Notes: generated from the letters alone by a model not told the origin. A stretch of 44,851 nt of DNA from Dehalococcoidia bacterium (GCA_009841045.1 VXMO01000053.1:1-44851); one strand, 5' to 3'; shown: positions 1 to 9,813, counted from the first letter of the stretch. Numbers and translations are program-made.

Positions 1-1
1 A

Positions 2-1396
2 CCACCGTCTAATACACGCTTAAGATCGTCGGCTTTGTGAGTTGTTATTAAGTCACCGCTCATAGCCTATGCCCAGCAGTGCGAAATGGCACTTTTTCAA
101 CTGGGCAGTGGCGAGAATATTGACGACCCGGCCTCGTACACCTGGGGTGTATTCGCGCAGGACGTCGATGAACTCGTGGAGAGGTATGGCGAGCTAATCC
201 CTCCAGTGAACCTTGCCGACTACCACACTACCAACCTGAGTGCCTGGATAAGCCTGCGAGATGCGGCCCAGCAACGTCCAGACGGCGACTCTTACATAGG
301 TGACTACTTGGCGTTTTTGACTGAGGCCCATGATGAATTGCTACGTGTCTCGCTCAGATCCTACATTTCAGAGGAAGAGAAAGAACGACTATCTGATGAG
401 ATTCTGTTGGCGAAGATACGCGACTTTTTCGGCCAGGACACCTACGATGCCAGCGGTTCTGCTCGGCAAACCTTCGAGGAGCTGCGCCAAGAGGAGCGGG
501 AAGTACTGGCGCTGAGCGAGTGTACCCCGCCTCTGTTTTTCCTCCACCCAGATGCTGAGACAGGGTCCAATGAAGCGGATCGAGGAGCGCTAATGGCGCT
601 TTACATCGCCACCGACGGCCCGAGTTGGAATGAGAATACCAATTGGGCCACCGATGCCCCGATCGAAGAATGGCACGGTGTGGCCACCGATGCAGCCGGT
701 CGAGTTAGCCACTTGAAGCTCTCGCAAAACCGGATGAGTGGGGAGATACCACCGGAACTTGGTGCTCTTTCGTCCCTTCGCCTGCTCGATCTCAACAACA
801 ACCTTCTGCGAGGAGAGATACCAACACAACTTGGTAGTCTCGCGAACCTTGAGGTATTAGCCCTCAGAAGCAACGAGCTGACCGGTGAGATACCCCTGGA
901 ACTCGGCAACCTCAACAACTTGCATGTGCTGCTGCTAAATGGCAACGAGTTGAGCGGGGAGATCCCACCTGAAATCGGCAACTTGGCGGAGCTCGAGTTA
1001 CTGATGCTCGGCGGGAACATGTTGAGTGGGGAAATTCCACCCGAAATCGGCAACCTCACAAATCTAATCACATTGACCCTTGGCGGAAACCAACTAACCG
1101 GAGGGGTTCCTCCCTGGATAGGTAACTTATCCAACCTCGGTCGACTGCATCTGGGAAGTAACCCTTTGGGCGGACAGATTCCGCCGGAAATTGGCAATCT
1201 CACACAGCTTACCGACTTAAGTCTGGCCAATAGCCAACTTAGCGGAGACATACCGCCAGAATTGGGAAACCTTGTGAATCTGAGATACCTGGATCCTTTC
1301 CGCAATGAATTGACAGGCTGCTATCCCGAGAACTTGAGAGAAGCGCTCCGCAGGGTGGATGCTTCGAGAGCCGGTGCCGTGAGGTACTGCGAATGA
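2..1396 (+). CDS. Plant-type leucine-rich-repeat protein, 5' end outside window
   Basis: The frame is open to the window edge, so the first ATG at 86 is probably internal and the gene starts upstream; this is inference from the absence of any in-frame stop in bases 2-85. Counting from the ATG at 86, residues 1-160 form an acidic region I do not recognise. Around residue 165 comes the cap motif ALYIATDGPSWNENTNW followed by EEWHGV, then eight 24-residue repeats of the form LSGEIPPEIGNLxxLxxLxLxxN and a half repeat with a terminal cysteine pair. This is the plant-specific LRR class that also occurs in Chloroflexota surface proteins. It is probably secreted or surface-exposed and used in protein binding; no ligand can be inferred. 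The repeats make a 72-bp periodicity in the DNA and a long antisense open frame. Confidence 0.8.
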
Positions 1397-1403
1397 CGTC
1401 AGG

Positions 1404-1431
1404 GGATTTTTCGCTGCCCTCAGAATGACAG
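1404..1431 (-). repeat. Dispersed 28-bp intergenic repeat, family A, copy 1
   Basis: Read on the minus strand this begins CTGTCATTCTGAGGGCAGCG and matches the two copies at 9701 and 13130 with about four differences. It fills the short gap between the convergent LRR and Nudix genes. Function unknown. Confidence 0.6.
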
Positions 1432-1436
1432 CGTAG

Positions 1437-2027
1437 CTATCTCGCCGCCCTCAAGACATCAAAGAACTCAGCCAGGATGCCCGCTGTTGCGCCCCAGATG
1501 CGATAGCCGTCGTGGTGGAACTCATATGCCATGATGGTGTTCTGGCCGTAGGTGAACGGCTGACGCCCCTTAAGGTACGTCTCCCACAGATCGGCGAACG
1601 TGACTTCAAAGATCTCATTCACCTCGAAGCGGTCGTGGTCGTAGTCCGCCCCCGGACTGACAATGCCTACAAACGGCGTGATGTGGTAGCCCGTCCTCGT
1701 TTGGTGGTCGTTTAGCCTGCCGAGCACCTCGACCTTGTCCGGTTCAATCCCGACTTCCTCATGCGTCTCACGGATGGCCGTGTGGGTGATGGACTCATCC
1801 TCGGGGTCGCGCGCCCCGCCTGGGAACGACACCTCTCCCTTGTGGTGTTCCACGCGGGATGTCCGCACGGTGAACAGGATGCTCGGCCCCTCCGCCCCCT
1901 CAATGATGGGTATCAGCACCGCCGACGGCATTAGAGACTCATCATTGATGAATTCGGGTTCGTAGGAATCAAGCGCGGCGCGAACGCTGTCCGGCTGGAG
2001 CGAGGGTAGTTGCTGTGAATCGTTCAT
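1437..2027 (-). CDS. Nudix hydrolase, CoA pyrophosphatase type
   Basis: A 196-residue protein starting MNDSQQLPSL; the frame extends 34 codons further upstream, but that stretch is arginine-rich and lacks family similarity, so the ATG at 2027 is preferred. The sequence ILFTVRT, then HHKGEVSFPGGARDPED, is the UPF0035 signature that separates CoA pyrophosphatases from other Nudix enzymes, and AIRETHEEVGIE supplies the metal-binding part of the Nudix box. Family members cleave CoA or acyl-CoA to 3',5'-ADP and phosphopantetheine derivatives, using Mg or Mn in the cytoplasm. It is divergent from the small membrane-protein gene at 2132, with about 100 bp between them. Substrate is inferred from family only. 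Confidence 0.85.
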   Translation of the reverse strand: MNDSQQLPSLQPDSVRAALDSYEPEFINDESLMPSAVLIPIIEGAEGPSILFTVRTSRVEHHKGEVSFPGGARDPEDESITHTAIRETHEEVGIEPDKVEVLGRLNDHQTRTGYHITPFVGIVSPGADYDHDRFEVNEIFEVTFADLWETYLKGRQPFTYGQNTIMAYEFHHDGYRIWGATAGILAEFFDVLRAAR

Positions 2028-2131
2028 CGTCAGAGTATACTGCCAACGATGGCGTGTTCTCCGCGTGCGGCGCGTTGCGGCGCGGGGTAGAATGCGACCA
2101 TAGAACGCCGGGGGCACAGGGAGAGACACAC

Positions 2132-2536
2132 ATGAGTGATCGTCTCGAGCGTGAGATTGAGGATATTGTCGAGAAAGCGGGCAGCCTGCCGCCGCCCCCT
2201 CGTCGTTCCCGCCGAGCGCAGCGACGGCGTTCTGCGGATAATTCTCGGCGCTCCGTCTTGGGCGGCATGAAGTACGCCGCTGTTTTCGGACTGCTTCTCC
2301 TCATCAGCGCCGCTCTGCTCTGGAGCATGTCGGGATCACTCGGCGCGGTCCTTGCTCTCGGTGGCCTCATCCTGCTGGGCGCGGCCTACCTGAACTACTT
2401 CAGGAACGGCTCTCCGGCCAACATGCCCGGCGGTTACGAGAAGCGATGGCGCGGGCAGACTCTCTATAAGGATCGACCCCAGGGCCCGTCTCTGTGGGAT
2501 CGCATCCGCGGCCGCCGCAACCACGACCGCGATTAA
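2132..2536 (+). CDS. Small membrane protein, unknown function
   Basis: A 134-residue protein starting MSDRLEREIED, chosen because GGGAGAGAC lies about 7 bases before this ATG while the longer frame from 2015 runs over the neighbouring promoter. Residues 1-20 are acidic, 21-45 are proline- and arginine-rich, and two hydrophobic segments follow at about 48-65 and 69-87, probably a helical hairpin. The C-terminal 45 residues are polar and basic, with a WRGQTLY motif. The layout suggests an inner-membrane protein with both ends in the cytoplasm. A TAGAAT hexamer at 2088 may be its -10 box. Its stop codon overlaps the mfd stop through the palindrome TTAA. I do not recognise a named family. Confidence 0.7.
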   Translation: MSDRLEREIEDIVEKAGSLPPPPRRSRRAQRRRSADNSRRSVLGGMKYAAVFGLLLLISAALLWSMSGSLGAVLALGGLILLGAAYLNYFRNGSPANMPGGYEKRWRGQTLYKDRPQGPSLWDRIRGRRNHDRD

Positions 2537-5500
2537 GCCGTCACCGCCGTAGACTTCTCGCCCATACGCCCGAACTCAGACATCAGTTGGCGTAGTTGTT
2601 CGCGCCAATCGCTCCCGGTGCGTGCGGATATCCGTATCTGTAGATGCCCCACGTTCGCGTTCGGCAGCGCCCGCCGAATCGCCTCCCGATCCAGCCAATA
2701 CACGTCCCTGAGCCGCACGACGATCTCCGCCCCCTCCGTCGCGATTGCCCGTACCATGCCGCGCAGCTGCCCAGTCTGTGCCCGTACCTCGACGGCCAGC
2801 AGCAGATCGTCCACCTGCTGCGGCAGCGGCCCGAACCGGTCTCGCAGCTCCCCGCGTATGGTCTCCACCTCCTCCGGATCGACAAGATTCGCCAGCCGTT
2901 CATACACGGCCAAACGTGTTCCTGTGTCCTCCACGTAGTCCGGCGGGATGCGGGCATCGGCAGGAAGGTCAACGGGCGCGCGAGCGGCCCCCGCCGCCAA
3001 CAACGACCGGCCCCCCGTCAACCCCGGCTCGTCCGGCATGTGCGCCGACTTGCCCTTGCGGACTTCTTCTATCGCCTCTGAGAGCAGCCGCGTGTATAGG
3101 TCGAAACCGACCGCTGCCACGTTCCCGCTCTGCTCCGCGCCCAAAATATTGCCCGCGCCTCGGATCTCAAGGTCCTTCATGGCGAGCCGGAATCCCGCGC
3201 CAAGCTCCGCGGCGGACAGGATGGCGCGCAAACGACGCTCAGCCGTTGGCGTCAACACCCGGTCGCGCCGGAATAGGAAATACGCATAGGCGCGAATCGA
3301 TGAACGCCCCACGCGCCCGCGCAACTGATAGAGCTGGGTCAATCCGAGCCGATCCGCGTCATCCACGATGAGCGTATTGGCGTTGGGCATGTCCAGCCCG
3401 GCCTGGATGATCGTGGTGCAGATCAGCACGTCGAACTCCTGAGCCGCAAACGAATTCATCACGCTTTCCAGCGACTCTGGTGGCATCCGACCGTGCGCCA
3501 CGCCGAAGCTCGCCTCCGGCACAAGCTCCTGCAAATGCTCCAGCACGCGATGGATGTCCTGTATACGGTTGTGGACGAAGAAGACCTGCCCGCCCCGGTC
3601 CGTTTCGCGCAGAATCGCCTCGCGGATCGTCCGGTCCTCCTGCTCTGCCACGAACGTCGTAACCGGAATCCGGTCTTCAGGCGCGGTGTCGATGCGGCTC
3701 ATATCGCGGATGCCGAACAGCGCCATATGCAGCGTGCGCGGGATGGGCGTGGCCGTCATCGTCAGCACGTCCACCGTCGCCCGCATCTTGCGCAGATGCT
3801 CCTTGTGTCGCACCCCAAACCGCTGTTCCTCGTCGATCATGACCAGCCCCAGGTTGCGGAAACTCACGTCCTTGGACAGCAGCCGATGGGTCCCAATGAC
3901 CACGTCCACCTCGCCCCGCGCCATCGCCGCTACCGTCTCCTTCTGTTCCGCGTCTGTCCGCAGCCGCGACAGCATGTCGACCCGCAGCGGAAACGTCTCA
4001 AGCCGCTCCATGAACGTCCGATAATGTTGCTGCGCCAAAACCGTCGTCGGTACCAGCAACGCCACCTGCGAGCCCGCCGCCACGGCCTTGAACGCGGCGC
4101 GCACCGCCACCTCCGTCTTGCCGTAACCCACGTCGCCGCAGATCAGCCGGTCCATTGGACGTTCTGCCTCCATGTCCGTTTTCACGTCGATGATGGCTTC
4201 CTGCTGATCCTCCGTCTCCTGGTACGGGAAGGAACTCTCAAGCTCCCACTCCCACGGTGTCTCCCCGCCGAACGGCGATCGCGAATTCACTTCCCGCTCC
4301 GCGTACAGGCGAAGCAGCTCCTCTGCGAATCTCAGCGCATCCTCCTTGACGCGCCGCTTGGTGTTGGCCCATTCGTTGCCGCCAAGCCGCGTCAGCGTCG
4401 GATTCCCGCCCGTGCCCGTGTACCGCGCCACGCGATCCACCTGGTCCGTCGGCACGTATAGCGTGTCGCCGCCCGCGTAGCCGAGCGACAGGTACTCTCG
4501 TTCCGCCCCCTCCGTTGCCCGCTGCACTGTTCCCTTGAACCGCGCGATGCCGTGTTCCACATGCACGACGTAGTCACCCTCGACGAAATCTGAAAGAAAC
4601 GCGTCGCGACGTACCACGCGCCGCCGCACCGGACGCGGCCTCTTGATGAATCCAAAGATCTCGGTGTCTGAAAGCGTGATGATAGACCCGCCAACGCCAG
4701 ACTCCCCGCCGCTTAGCTCCCATCCCTCCGCCAGCGCCGTCTGGACGACCACAAGACTCCCCGGCGTCGGCACGGCGTCCATGTCTGCTCGCAGCGAGAG
4801 TTCATGCCCGCTTTCACGCAGCATCTCCGCCAATCTCTGTGCCTGTAGCGACGCGATTACAACCGCGTTTCCACGATGGCGTGCGCCGAGAATATCGCTG
4901 CTGAGGCGGTCGATCCGCCCTCCGTACGTCTCCGGCGGAGAGAAGCCTAAACTCCCATACGATCGCGCACCCTCTTGAATTTCCTCAGGCGACGCCTGCG
5001 CGAACGGCTCAAGGTGCAAGCGTCGCGGCACGTCCGCCAGTGACATCTCAAGCCGTTCCGATGTAGCTACAGGGCTTGGAAAAGTGCGCGGCAGCTTGCT
5101 GCGTTCGATCTGCCCGTCGTGTATCTCCAGCCCCCGCCTGATCACTTCGTCAAGACGTGTTCGCACGCTGAGAGGGCGGTCAACGATGACAACCGTCTCA
5201 TCCGGCAGGTGATCGATGAGCGTCGAGCGATGGAAATACGGCGCGAAAAACCCGATGCCCGGCACTGCCGCTCCCTCGGAGAACTGCCGCAGCTCCTCTA
5301 TGAGGGCTGCCGCCTCTTCATTGCCAAGCCCGTTCGTGTCCGGCGGTGGGGTATCCCGCACCGCGGACGGCAGCAACTCGAGCGCCGGTGTAACGACAAC
5401 CTCGTCGACCTCGGTAGTCGACCGCTGCGTTGCCGCGTCGAATGAGCGGATGCTGTCAATGATGTCCCCGAACAGCTCGATGCGAACGGGGCTTTCATCC

Positions 5501-6120
5501 TGAGGCGGCCAGATGTCAACAATGCCGCCCCGACGGCTAACCGTCCCGGGCGTCTCGATAGCCGCCACCGGCTCATACCCCAGTTCCACCGCGTCCGAGA
5601 TTATGCCGTCCATCGAAACCGCCTCACCGGTCTTTAGCGTGAAGGTTTCACGCTGAAAATCCTCGGGAGGCAGCGTCACCGCCGCTGCGGCATACGCGCT
5701 CGCGATGATGAACGGGGCAGGGCGGGCCATGAGTTCCTGCAGTCGTGCCTCCTGCGATCCTGCCCGAAAGTCGGCGAGCGAGGAGAGGGCCCTCAACCGC
5801 TCTCGCGTTGTGGATGCGTCGTTGGCCAGCTGCTCGTAGGGCAGGGCGTCCGGCTCCGGATACGGAATGACGGCGCTCGCGGCGGATGATGGCACATAAG
5901 CGCTGACCTGTTCATGCGCCCGCCGCGCGTCCTCCGCCCCTGCGTGCAGCCACAGCACGGGCCGTCCGAGGTCACGCCACAGGCTCGCGATGATGAATGG
6001 CGTTGCGCCCTCCAGCGGATCGAGCAGAATAGGCTCAGGCTGCCCGGCGCGCAGCGCCTCCACCAGCTGACGGTACGCATACCGCCGCCGCAACCCCTCA
6101 GACAACGCCGCCAGACTCAC
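2533..6120 (-). CDS. mfd: Transcription-repair coupling factor Mfd
   Basis: A complete 1195-residue Mfd, close to the usual length. The N-terminal UvrB-like module (residues 1-340) includes the GATPFIIASLW segment. The RNA-polymerase-interaction domain of CarD type is near residue 510 with the motif GDYVVHVEHGIARFKG. The SF2 translocase follows: Walker A CGDVGYGKTE near 660, DEEQ near 760, TATPIPRT, and GRVGRS in the last helicase motif. The TRCF C-terminal domain ends the protein. Mfd removes RNA polymerase stalled at DNA damage and recruits UvrA; uvrC lies 7 kb away in the same window. Translation probably starts at a GTG (6120), with GGAGG about 6 bases upstream. The 3' end overlaps the convergent small-protein gene by four bases. 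Confidence 0.97.
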   Translation of the reverse strand: MSLAALSEGLRRRYAYRQLVEALRAGQPEPILLDPLEGATPFIIASLWRDLGRPVLWLHAGAEDARRAHEQVSAYVPSSAASAVIPYPEPDALPYEQLANDASTTRERLRALSSLADFRAGSQEARLQELMARPAPFIIASAYAAAAVTLPPEDFQRETFTLKTGEAVSMDGIISDAVELGYEPVAAIETPGTVSRRGGIVDIWPPQDESPVRIELFGDIIDSIRSFDAATQRSTTEVDEVVVTPALELLPSAVRDTPPPDTNGLGNEEAAALIEELRQFSEGAAVPGIGFFAPYFHRSTLIDHLPDETVVIVDRPLSVRTRLDEVIRRGLEIHDGQIERSKLPRTFPSPVATSERLEMSLADVPRRLHLEPFAQASPEEIQEGARSYGSLGFSPPETYGGRIDRLSSDILGARHRGNAVVIASLQAQRLAEMLRESGHELSLRADMDAVPTPGSLVVVQTALAEGWELSGGESGVGGSIITLSDTEIFGFIKRPRPVRRRVVRRDAFLSDFVEGDYVVHVEHGIARFKGTVQRATEGAEREYLSLGYAGGDTLYVPTDQVDRVARYTGTGGNPTLTRLGGNEWANTKRRVKEDALRFAEELLRLYAEREVNSRSPFGGETPWEWELESSFPYQETEDQQEAIIDVKTDMEAERPMDRLICGDVGYGKTEVAVRAAFKAVAAGSQVALLVPTTVLAQQHYRTFMERLETFPLRVDMLSRLRTDAEQKETVAAMARGEVDVVIGTHRLLSKDVSFRNLGLVMIDEEQRFGVRHKEHLRKMRATVDVLTMTATPIPRTLHMALFGIRDMSRIDTAPEDRIPVTTFVAEQEDRTIREAILRETDRGGQVFFVHNRIQDIHRVLEHLQELVPEASFGVAHGRMPPESLESVMNSFAAQEFDVLICTTIIQAGLDMPNANTLIVDDADRLGLTQLYQLRGRVGRSSIRAYAYFLFRRDRVLTPTAERRLRAILSAAELGAGFRLAMKDLEIRGAGNILGAEQSGNVAAVGFDLYTRLLSEAIEEVRKGKSAHMPDEPGLTGGRSLLAAGAARAPVDLPADARIPPDYVEDTGTRLAVYERLANLVDPEEVETIRGELRDRFGPLPQQVDDLLLAVEVRAQTGQLRGMVRAIATEGAEIVVRLRDVYWLDREAIRRALPNANVGHLQIRISARTGSDWREQLRQLMSEFGRMGEKSTAVTA

Positions 6121-6194
6121 TCACCACCTCCGCTTAAACGCCCAAAGCCCCGCCAAAGCGGGCACATACCAGTGTAGCGGGTAATCTCAGAGTT

Positions 6195-6228
6195 CCCCTC
6201 TCCCCTGGCGAGAGGTTAGGGTGAGGGG
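6195..6228. repeat. Intergenic hairpin repeat, CCCCTC...GAGGGG type
   Basis: Outer arms CCCCTC and GAGGGG enclose TCCCCTGGCGAGAGGTTAGG. The same style of element recurs at 28312. It sits between mfd and the HEPN-like gene. It could act as a folded RNA element, but there is no U-tract to call it a terminator. Confidence 0.5.
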
Positions 6229-6237
6229 GCTTAGCGG

Positions 6238-6603
6238 CTAGTCGCCATCAATCAGGGCGCGCAGCCTATCGGTCAAGCGCCGAACTTGGTCAAGATGGAA
6301 CTCGACGTCCCCCGCACCCATCTGTTCCTCATAGAAGTTCTCGTGGAGGTCACGAGCGGCGCCAAAGGAGAGCCAAAGTTCCTGATCTCCTGTTTCCTCG
6401 ACAACTTGCCTAACCGTGCCAATCAGTTGTGCGTGCCGACTGTGATCCCAACCGCGCTCCTCGGCCACGGCCTTAATCATCTGGGCAGTGGCACCCCAAC
6501 CCTTCTCGCTTGCCTGCAGATAGTCACCCTGCGCAAACTCTTCCGAAGCTTGCGTCAGATAGTGGCTGCTTCGTTCAACGTAAGGACGTGTCTCAACATT
6601 CAT
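6238..6603 (-). CDS. HEPN-like / PaREP1-type small protein
   Basis: A 121-residue all-helical protein starting MNVETRPYVERSSHYL; the ATG at 6603 is preferred over an extended frame that adds a low-complexity 24-residue leader. The pattern of paired helices, with ASEKGWGATAQMIKAVA in the middle and AARDLHENFYEE near residue 90, matches the HEPN / PaREP1 group, whose members bind nucleotides or RNA, often as partners of nucleotidyltransferases. No convincing catalytic Rx4-6H motif stands at the usual place in the last helices, so RNase activity is not claimed. There is no MNT partner next to it. It stands alone between mfd and fabF on the opposite strand from fabF. Confidence 0.6.
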   Translation of the reverse strand: MNVETRPYVERSSHYLTQASEEFAQGDYLQASEKGWGATAQMIKAVAEERGWDHSRHAQLIGTVRQVVEETGDQELWLSFGAARDLHENFYEEQMGAGDVEFHLDQVRRLTDRLRALIDGD

Positions 6604-6731
6604 GACTTCATTGTAGCGACTAGCGGTTGAAGCGTGACTCCTCTCTTGTCCCATCCCCGCGCGTCCCCGTATCATCTAGCCAGCCGCCCAAACGACGGCA
6701 GGCGCGGAATCTTCTGTAGGAGTTATTGAGA

Positions 6732-7973
6732 GTGACTCGAATCGTTGTGACTGGCGTCGGAATGGTGACGCCCCTCGGCCTTGATACGCAGACCACGTGG
6801 GATGGGTTGCTCGCCGGGCAGTCTGGCGCGGACACCGTCTCCCTCTTTGACGTTGAGCCGTTCCCCACAACCATCGCCTGCGAAGTCAAGGACTTTGATC
6901 CGTCCACCTTCATGGACCGCAAGGAAGTCCGCCAGACCGACCGCTACATCCAGTTCGCCATGGCCGCCGCCGACCAGGCCGTCAACGAGTCCGGCCTTGA
7001 AGTCACGGACGATAACCGCAATGAAGTCGCGACCATCATCGGCAGCGGCTACGGCGGCATCGGCACCGTCCAGAACGCCGTCGAGACCCTCTCAACGCGC
7101 GGCCCCAACCGTGTCAGCCCGTTCCTCATGCCCATGATGGTCACGGAGATGGGCGCGTCCAAGGTGTCCATTGCGCTTGGCGCGCGCGGCCCTGCCTACT
7201 CCGTTACGTCATCATGCTGCTCCGGCTCGGATTCCATCGGCGCAGCAGCCGACCTGATTCGACGCGGTGATGCCAAGGTTGCATTGGCGGGCGGCGCAGA
7301 GGCCACCATCACCCCCATCGCCTTCGCCGGTTTCAGCCAGGCGGGCGCTCTCTCCACCAAACGCAACGACAGTCCCTCGAAAGCCTCACGACCCTTTGAC
7401 GTTGATCGAGATGGCTTTGTTATGGGAGAGGGCGCGTGTGTGCTGGTACTGGAAGACCTTGAACACGCGAAGGCGCGCGGCGCGAACATCATCGCTGAAC
7501 TGTCTGGCTTTGCCTCCACGGCCGACGCATATCACATCACCCATCCCGCCGAGAATGGCGAGGGCGCGGTGCGGGCCATGCGCAAGGCGCTCGACAGGGC
7601 CGGGCTGGCCCCCGGCGAGCTCGGCTACATCAACGCTCATGGCACATCGACACCCATCAACGACCGTGAGGAAACAAAGGCCATCAAGACCGTCTTTGGA
7701 GAGTCCGCCTACGCCGTGCCGATTTCATCAACCAAGTCGATGCACGGCCATCTTCTTGGCGCGGGCGGTGCGCTCGAGGCCGCTATCTGCGCCTTGGCAG
7801 TGGCGAACGACCGGATTCCCCCGACCATCAATCTCGAGAATGCGGACCCCGACTGCGATTTGAATTACACGCCGCATGAGGTCCGCAACGGCCCCGTGAA
7901 CAGCGCCATGTCCAATACGTTCGGTTTCGGCGGCCATAACACGGCGATCATCTTCCGCAAGTACGCGGGCTAG
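6732..7973 (+). CDS. fabF: 3-oxoacyl-ACP synthase II (KAS II)
   Basis: Condenses malonyl-ACP with acyl-ACP in fatty acid elongation, in the cytoplasm. The 413-residue length is standard. The thiolase-fold catalytic triad is visible: Cys162 in TSSCCSG, His303 in NAHGTSTPIND and His340 in STKSMHGHLLGAGG. The nucleophile context SSCCSG differs from the usual TACATG by a doubled cysteine. The start is taken as GTG 6732 because AGGAG ends nine bases before it; a TTG at 6726 would leave only three bases. No other fab genes are adjacent, so this is a stand-alone copy followed 11 bases later by recJ, probably in one transcript. Confidence 0.95.
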   Translation: MTRIVVTGVGMVTPLGLDTQTTWDGLLAGQSGADTVSLFDVEPFPTTIACEVKDFDPSTFMDRKEVRQTDRYIQFAMAAADQAVNESGLEVTDDNRNEVATIIGSGYGGIGTVQNAVETLSTRGPNRVSPFLMPMMVTEMGASKVSIALGARGPAYSVTSSCCSGSDSIGAAADLIRRGDAKVALAGGAEATITPIAFAGFSQAGALSTKRNDSPSKASRPFDVDRDGFVMGEGACVLVLEDLEHAKARGANIIAELSGFASTADAYHITHPAENGEGAVRAMRKALDRAGLAPGELGYINAHGTSTPINDREETKAIKTVFGESAYAVPISSTKSMHGHLLGAGGALEAAICALAVANDRIPPTINLENADPDCDLNYTPHEVRNGPVNSAMSNTFGFGGHNTAIIFRKYAG

Positions 7974-7984
7974 CCGCCGCCCGC

Positions 7985-9679
7985 ATGACGGTCCAACGAC
8001 GGTGGGAGCTCCCTGACCCACCAACCCCGCAGGCGCGTGAGGCCCTCACCGCATTCCCGCCGACGCTCCGGCAACTCCTCGTGAATCGCGGTATCGAGAC
8101 AGCACACGCAGCTGATCTCTTCCTCCGCCCCGACGAACGCCTCAGCGGTGATCCGAATGGCATTCCTGGTATGGATGCCGCCATTCACCGCATCCGTCAG
8201 GCCATGTTCGCCGGAGAGAAAGTCGGAGTCTACGGCGATTTCGATTCCGATGGGGTGAGCGGCACTGCGGTTCTGAGTGAGGCACTGCAGAACCTCGGTG
8301 TGCAGGTGACCACGTATATTCCCTCCCGTTCCGAAGGCCACGGAGTGAATCGCGCAGCTCTCAAGGCGCTCCATGATGATGGCTGCACGCTTGTCATCAC
8401 CGCGGACTGTGGTGTGGGCGGCATAAGTGACGGCGCCGCGCCGAAAGGCTTGGACATCATCGTCACTGACCACCACATGCCGGGAGATGAGTTGCCAGAT
8501 TTTGCCGCCGTCGTGAACCCAATGCGACGGGAATCCGCGTACCCGTGGCCGAAACTTGCCGGAGTGGGCGTGGCCTACAAACTTGCTCAGACTGTTTACC
8601 AAGAGCTAGGCAAAGACTTGCCCAGTGACCTCGTTGAATTGGTGGCGCTCGGTACCGTCGCGGACGTTATGCCCCTGATCGGCGAGAACCGGTATCTGGT
8701 CAGCGAGGGCCTGATTCGGATGCGAGACACGCGCCGTCCCGGTATCCGTATTCTGGCGTCAATTTCCAACCGCCCCCTCGCCGGTCTCACGTCTGAGGAT
8801 ATTGCCTTTCAGATTGCGCCGCGCCTCAACGCCGCCGGCCGGCTCACCCACGCGGATGATGCCCTCCGCCTGCTTTCCACGCAGGACGAAGAAGAAGCCC
8901 GAACTCTCGCCGTTCAACTTGATGAAGTCAATCAACGGCGCCGTGAACTCACCGAGGAGGCATACAGCAAAGTCCGAGAGCGCATGGCTGATGATGATGA
9001 GGAAGCGCCCATCATCGTCACGGGTGCTCCCGACATCCCTGCCGGAATCCTGGGCCTCGTTGCCGGTCGGCTCATGGAGGAGTTCTATCGACCAAGCTTC
9101 GTTTACTCAACGTACGGTGACGGTTTGGTGCACGGCTCCGCCCGCAGCATTGAGGAGTTTGATGCCGAGGGCGCGCTGAGGCAGTCCGCGGATTTGCTCA
9201 CGCTGTTCGGCGGTCACGGTCGCGCCGCCGGTTTCTCTGCCCTCGAAAGCAATCTCCCGACTTTCCGCGACAGGCTGCATCATTTGGCTGTCAAGGCCCT
9301 GGACGGCGTTGATCTTCAACCTGTGCTTGCCATCGATGCCGAGGGTCTGCCCACGCGCATCGCGACGGAACTCAACTCGCACATGGCCAGGCTTGAACCA
9401 TTCGGCGAGGGCAACAGGAAACCGGTGTTCTTGGCTCGAAATATGCGCGTCATATCGTCGCGAAGAGTTGGAGACGGCTCGCACCTGCGCCTGTCGTTGG
9501 CAGAACCCGATACAGGGTTTGAATGGAACGCCATCGCGTTCCGACAGGGCGATAACGCAGGGCAGGCGCGAGGAGAGATCGACGTCGCGTTTCAGTTCCA
9601 GGAGAACGACGGCGGCCCCAACTCAAACCGCCCAACCAAGCTGGAACTCAACGTCCAGGACTTCCGCCCCTCAACCTAG
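7985..9679 (+). CDS. recJ: Single-stranded-DNA exonuclease RecJ
   Basis: A 564-residue DHH-superfamily 5'-3' exonuclease acting in recombination and mismatch or base-excision repair. Metal-binding motifs are in order: GDFDSDG (Asp85, Asp87, Asp89), TADCGVGG (Asp141) and TDHHMP (163-167). The DHHA1 segment around residue 390 has FGGHGRAAGFS. The C-terminal OB-like region (about 450-560) carries EPFGEGNRKPVF. The motif-I sequence has Ser in place of the common Val or Ala, which is not expected to affect metal binding. The gene follows fabF by 11 bases. Confidence 0.95.
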   Translation: MTVQRRWELPDPPTPQAREALTAFPPTLRQLLVNRGIETAHAADLFLRPDERLSGDPNGIPGMDAAIHRIRQAMFAGEKVGVYGDFDSDGVSGTAVLSEALQNLGVQVTTYIPSRSEGHGVNRAALKALHDDGCTLVITADCGVGGISDGAAPKGLDIIVTDHHMPGDELPDFAAVVNPMRRESAYPWPKLAGVGVAYKLAQTVYQELGKDLPSDLVELVALGTVADVMPLIGENRYLVSEGLIRMRDTRRPGIRILASISNRPLAGLTSEDIAFQIAPRLNAAGRLTHADDALRLLSTQDEEEARTLAVQLDEVNQRRRELTEEAYSKVRERMADDDEEAPIIVTGAPDIPAGILGLVAGRLMEEFYRPSFVYSTYGDGLVHGSARSIEEFDAEGALRQSADLLTLFGGHGRAAGFSALESNLPTFRDRLHHLAVKALDGVDLQPVLAIDAEGLPTRIATELNSHMARLEPFGEGNRKPVFLARNMRVISSRRVGDGSHLRLSLAEPDTGFEWNAIAFRQGDNAGQARGEIDVAFQFQENDGGPNSNRPTKLELNVQDFRPST

Positions 9680-9700
9680 CCCGGTCTTTCTGACTGGCCG

Positions 9701-9728
9701 CTGTCATTCTGAGCGCAGCGAAGAACCC
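9701..9728 (+). repeat. Dispersed 28-bp intergenic repeat, family A, copy 2
   Basis: Begins CTGTCATTCTGAGCGCAGCG and continues GAAGAACC; identical over 28 bases to the copy at 13130. It lies in the 134-bp gap between the convergent recJ and lgt genes; nothing else is recognised in that gap. Confidence 0.7.
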
Positions 9729-9813
9729 AAAGCCTTGATTAACCCGTCATAGCCGGAACGCGATGTGCCAACTCCAGTGGCCCACCAAGACTGATCGCGA
9801 ACCGGGAAAAGAA

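Noticed and set aside
780-1300. Regular 72-bp repeats that could suggest a CRISPR array or tandem satellite
   Set aside because: The period is the 24-residue LRR unit, with no conserved repeat and variable spacer pattern; no cas genes or CRISPR-like repeats are present in the window.
601-1305. Long antisense open frame (234 codons) opposite the LRR gene
   Set aside because: It mirrors the LRR repeat periodicity and has no start signal or family-like sequence; it is a shadow of the repeats.
3493-4461. Open frame of 322 codons opposite mfd
   Set aside because: GC-rich antisense shadow of a well-conserved gene; Arg/His/Pro-rich composition.
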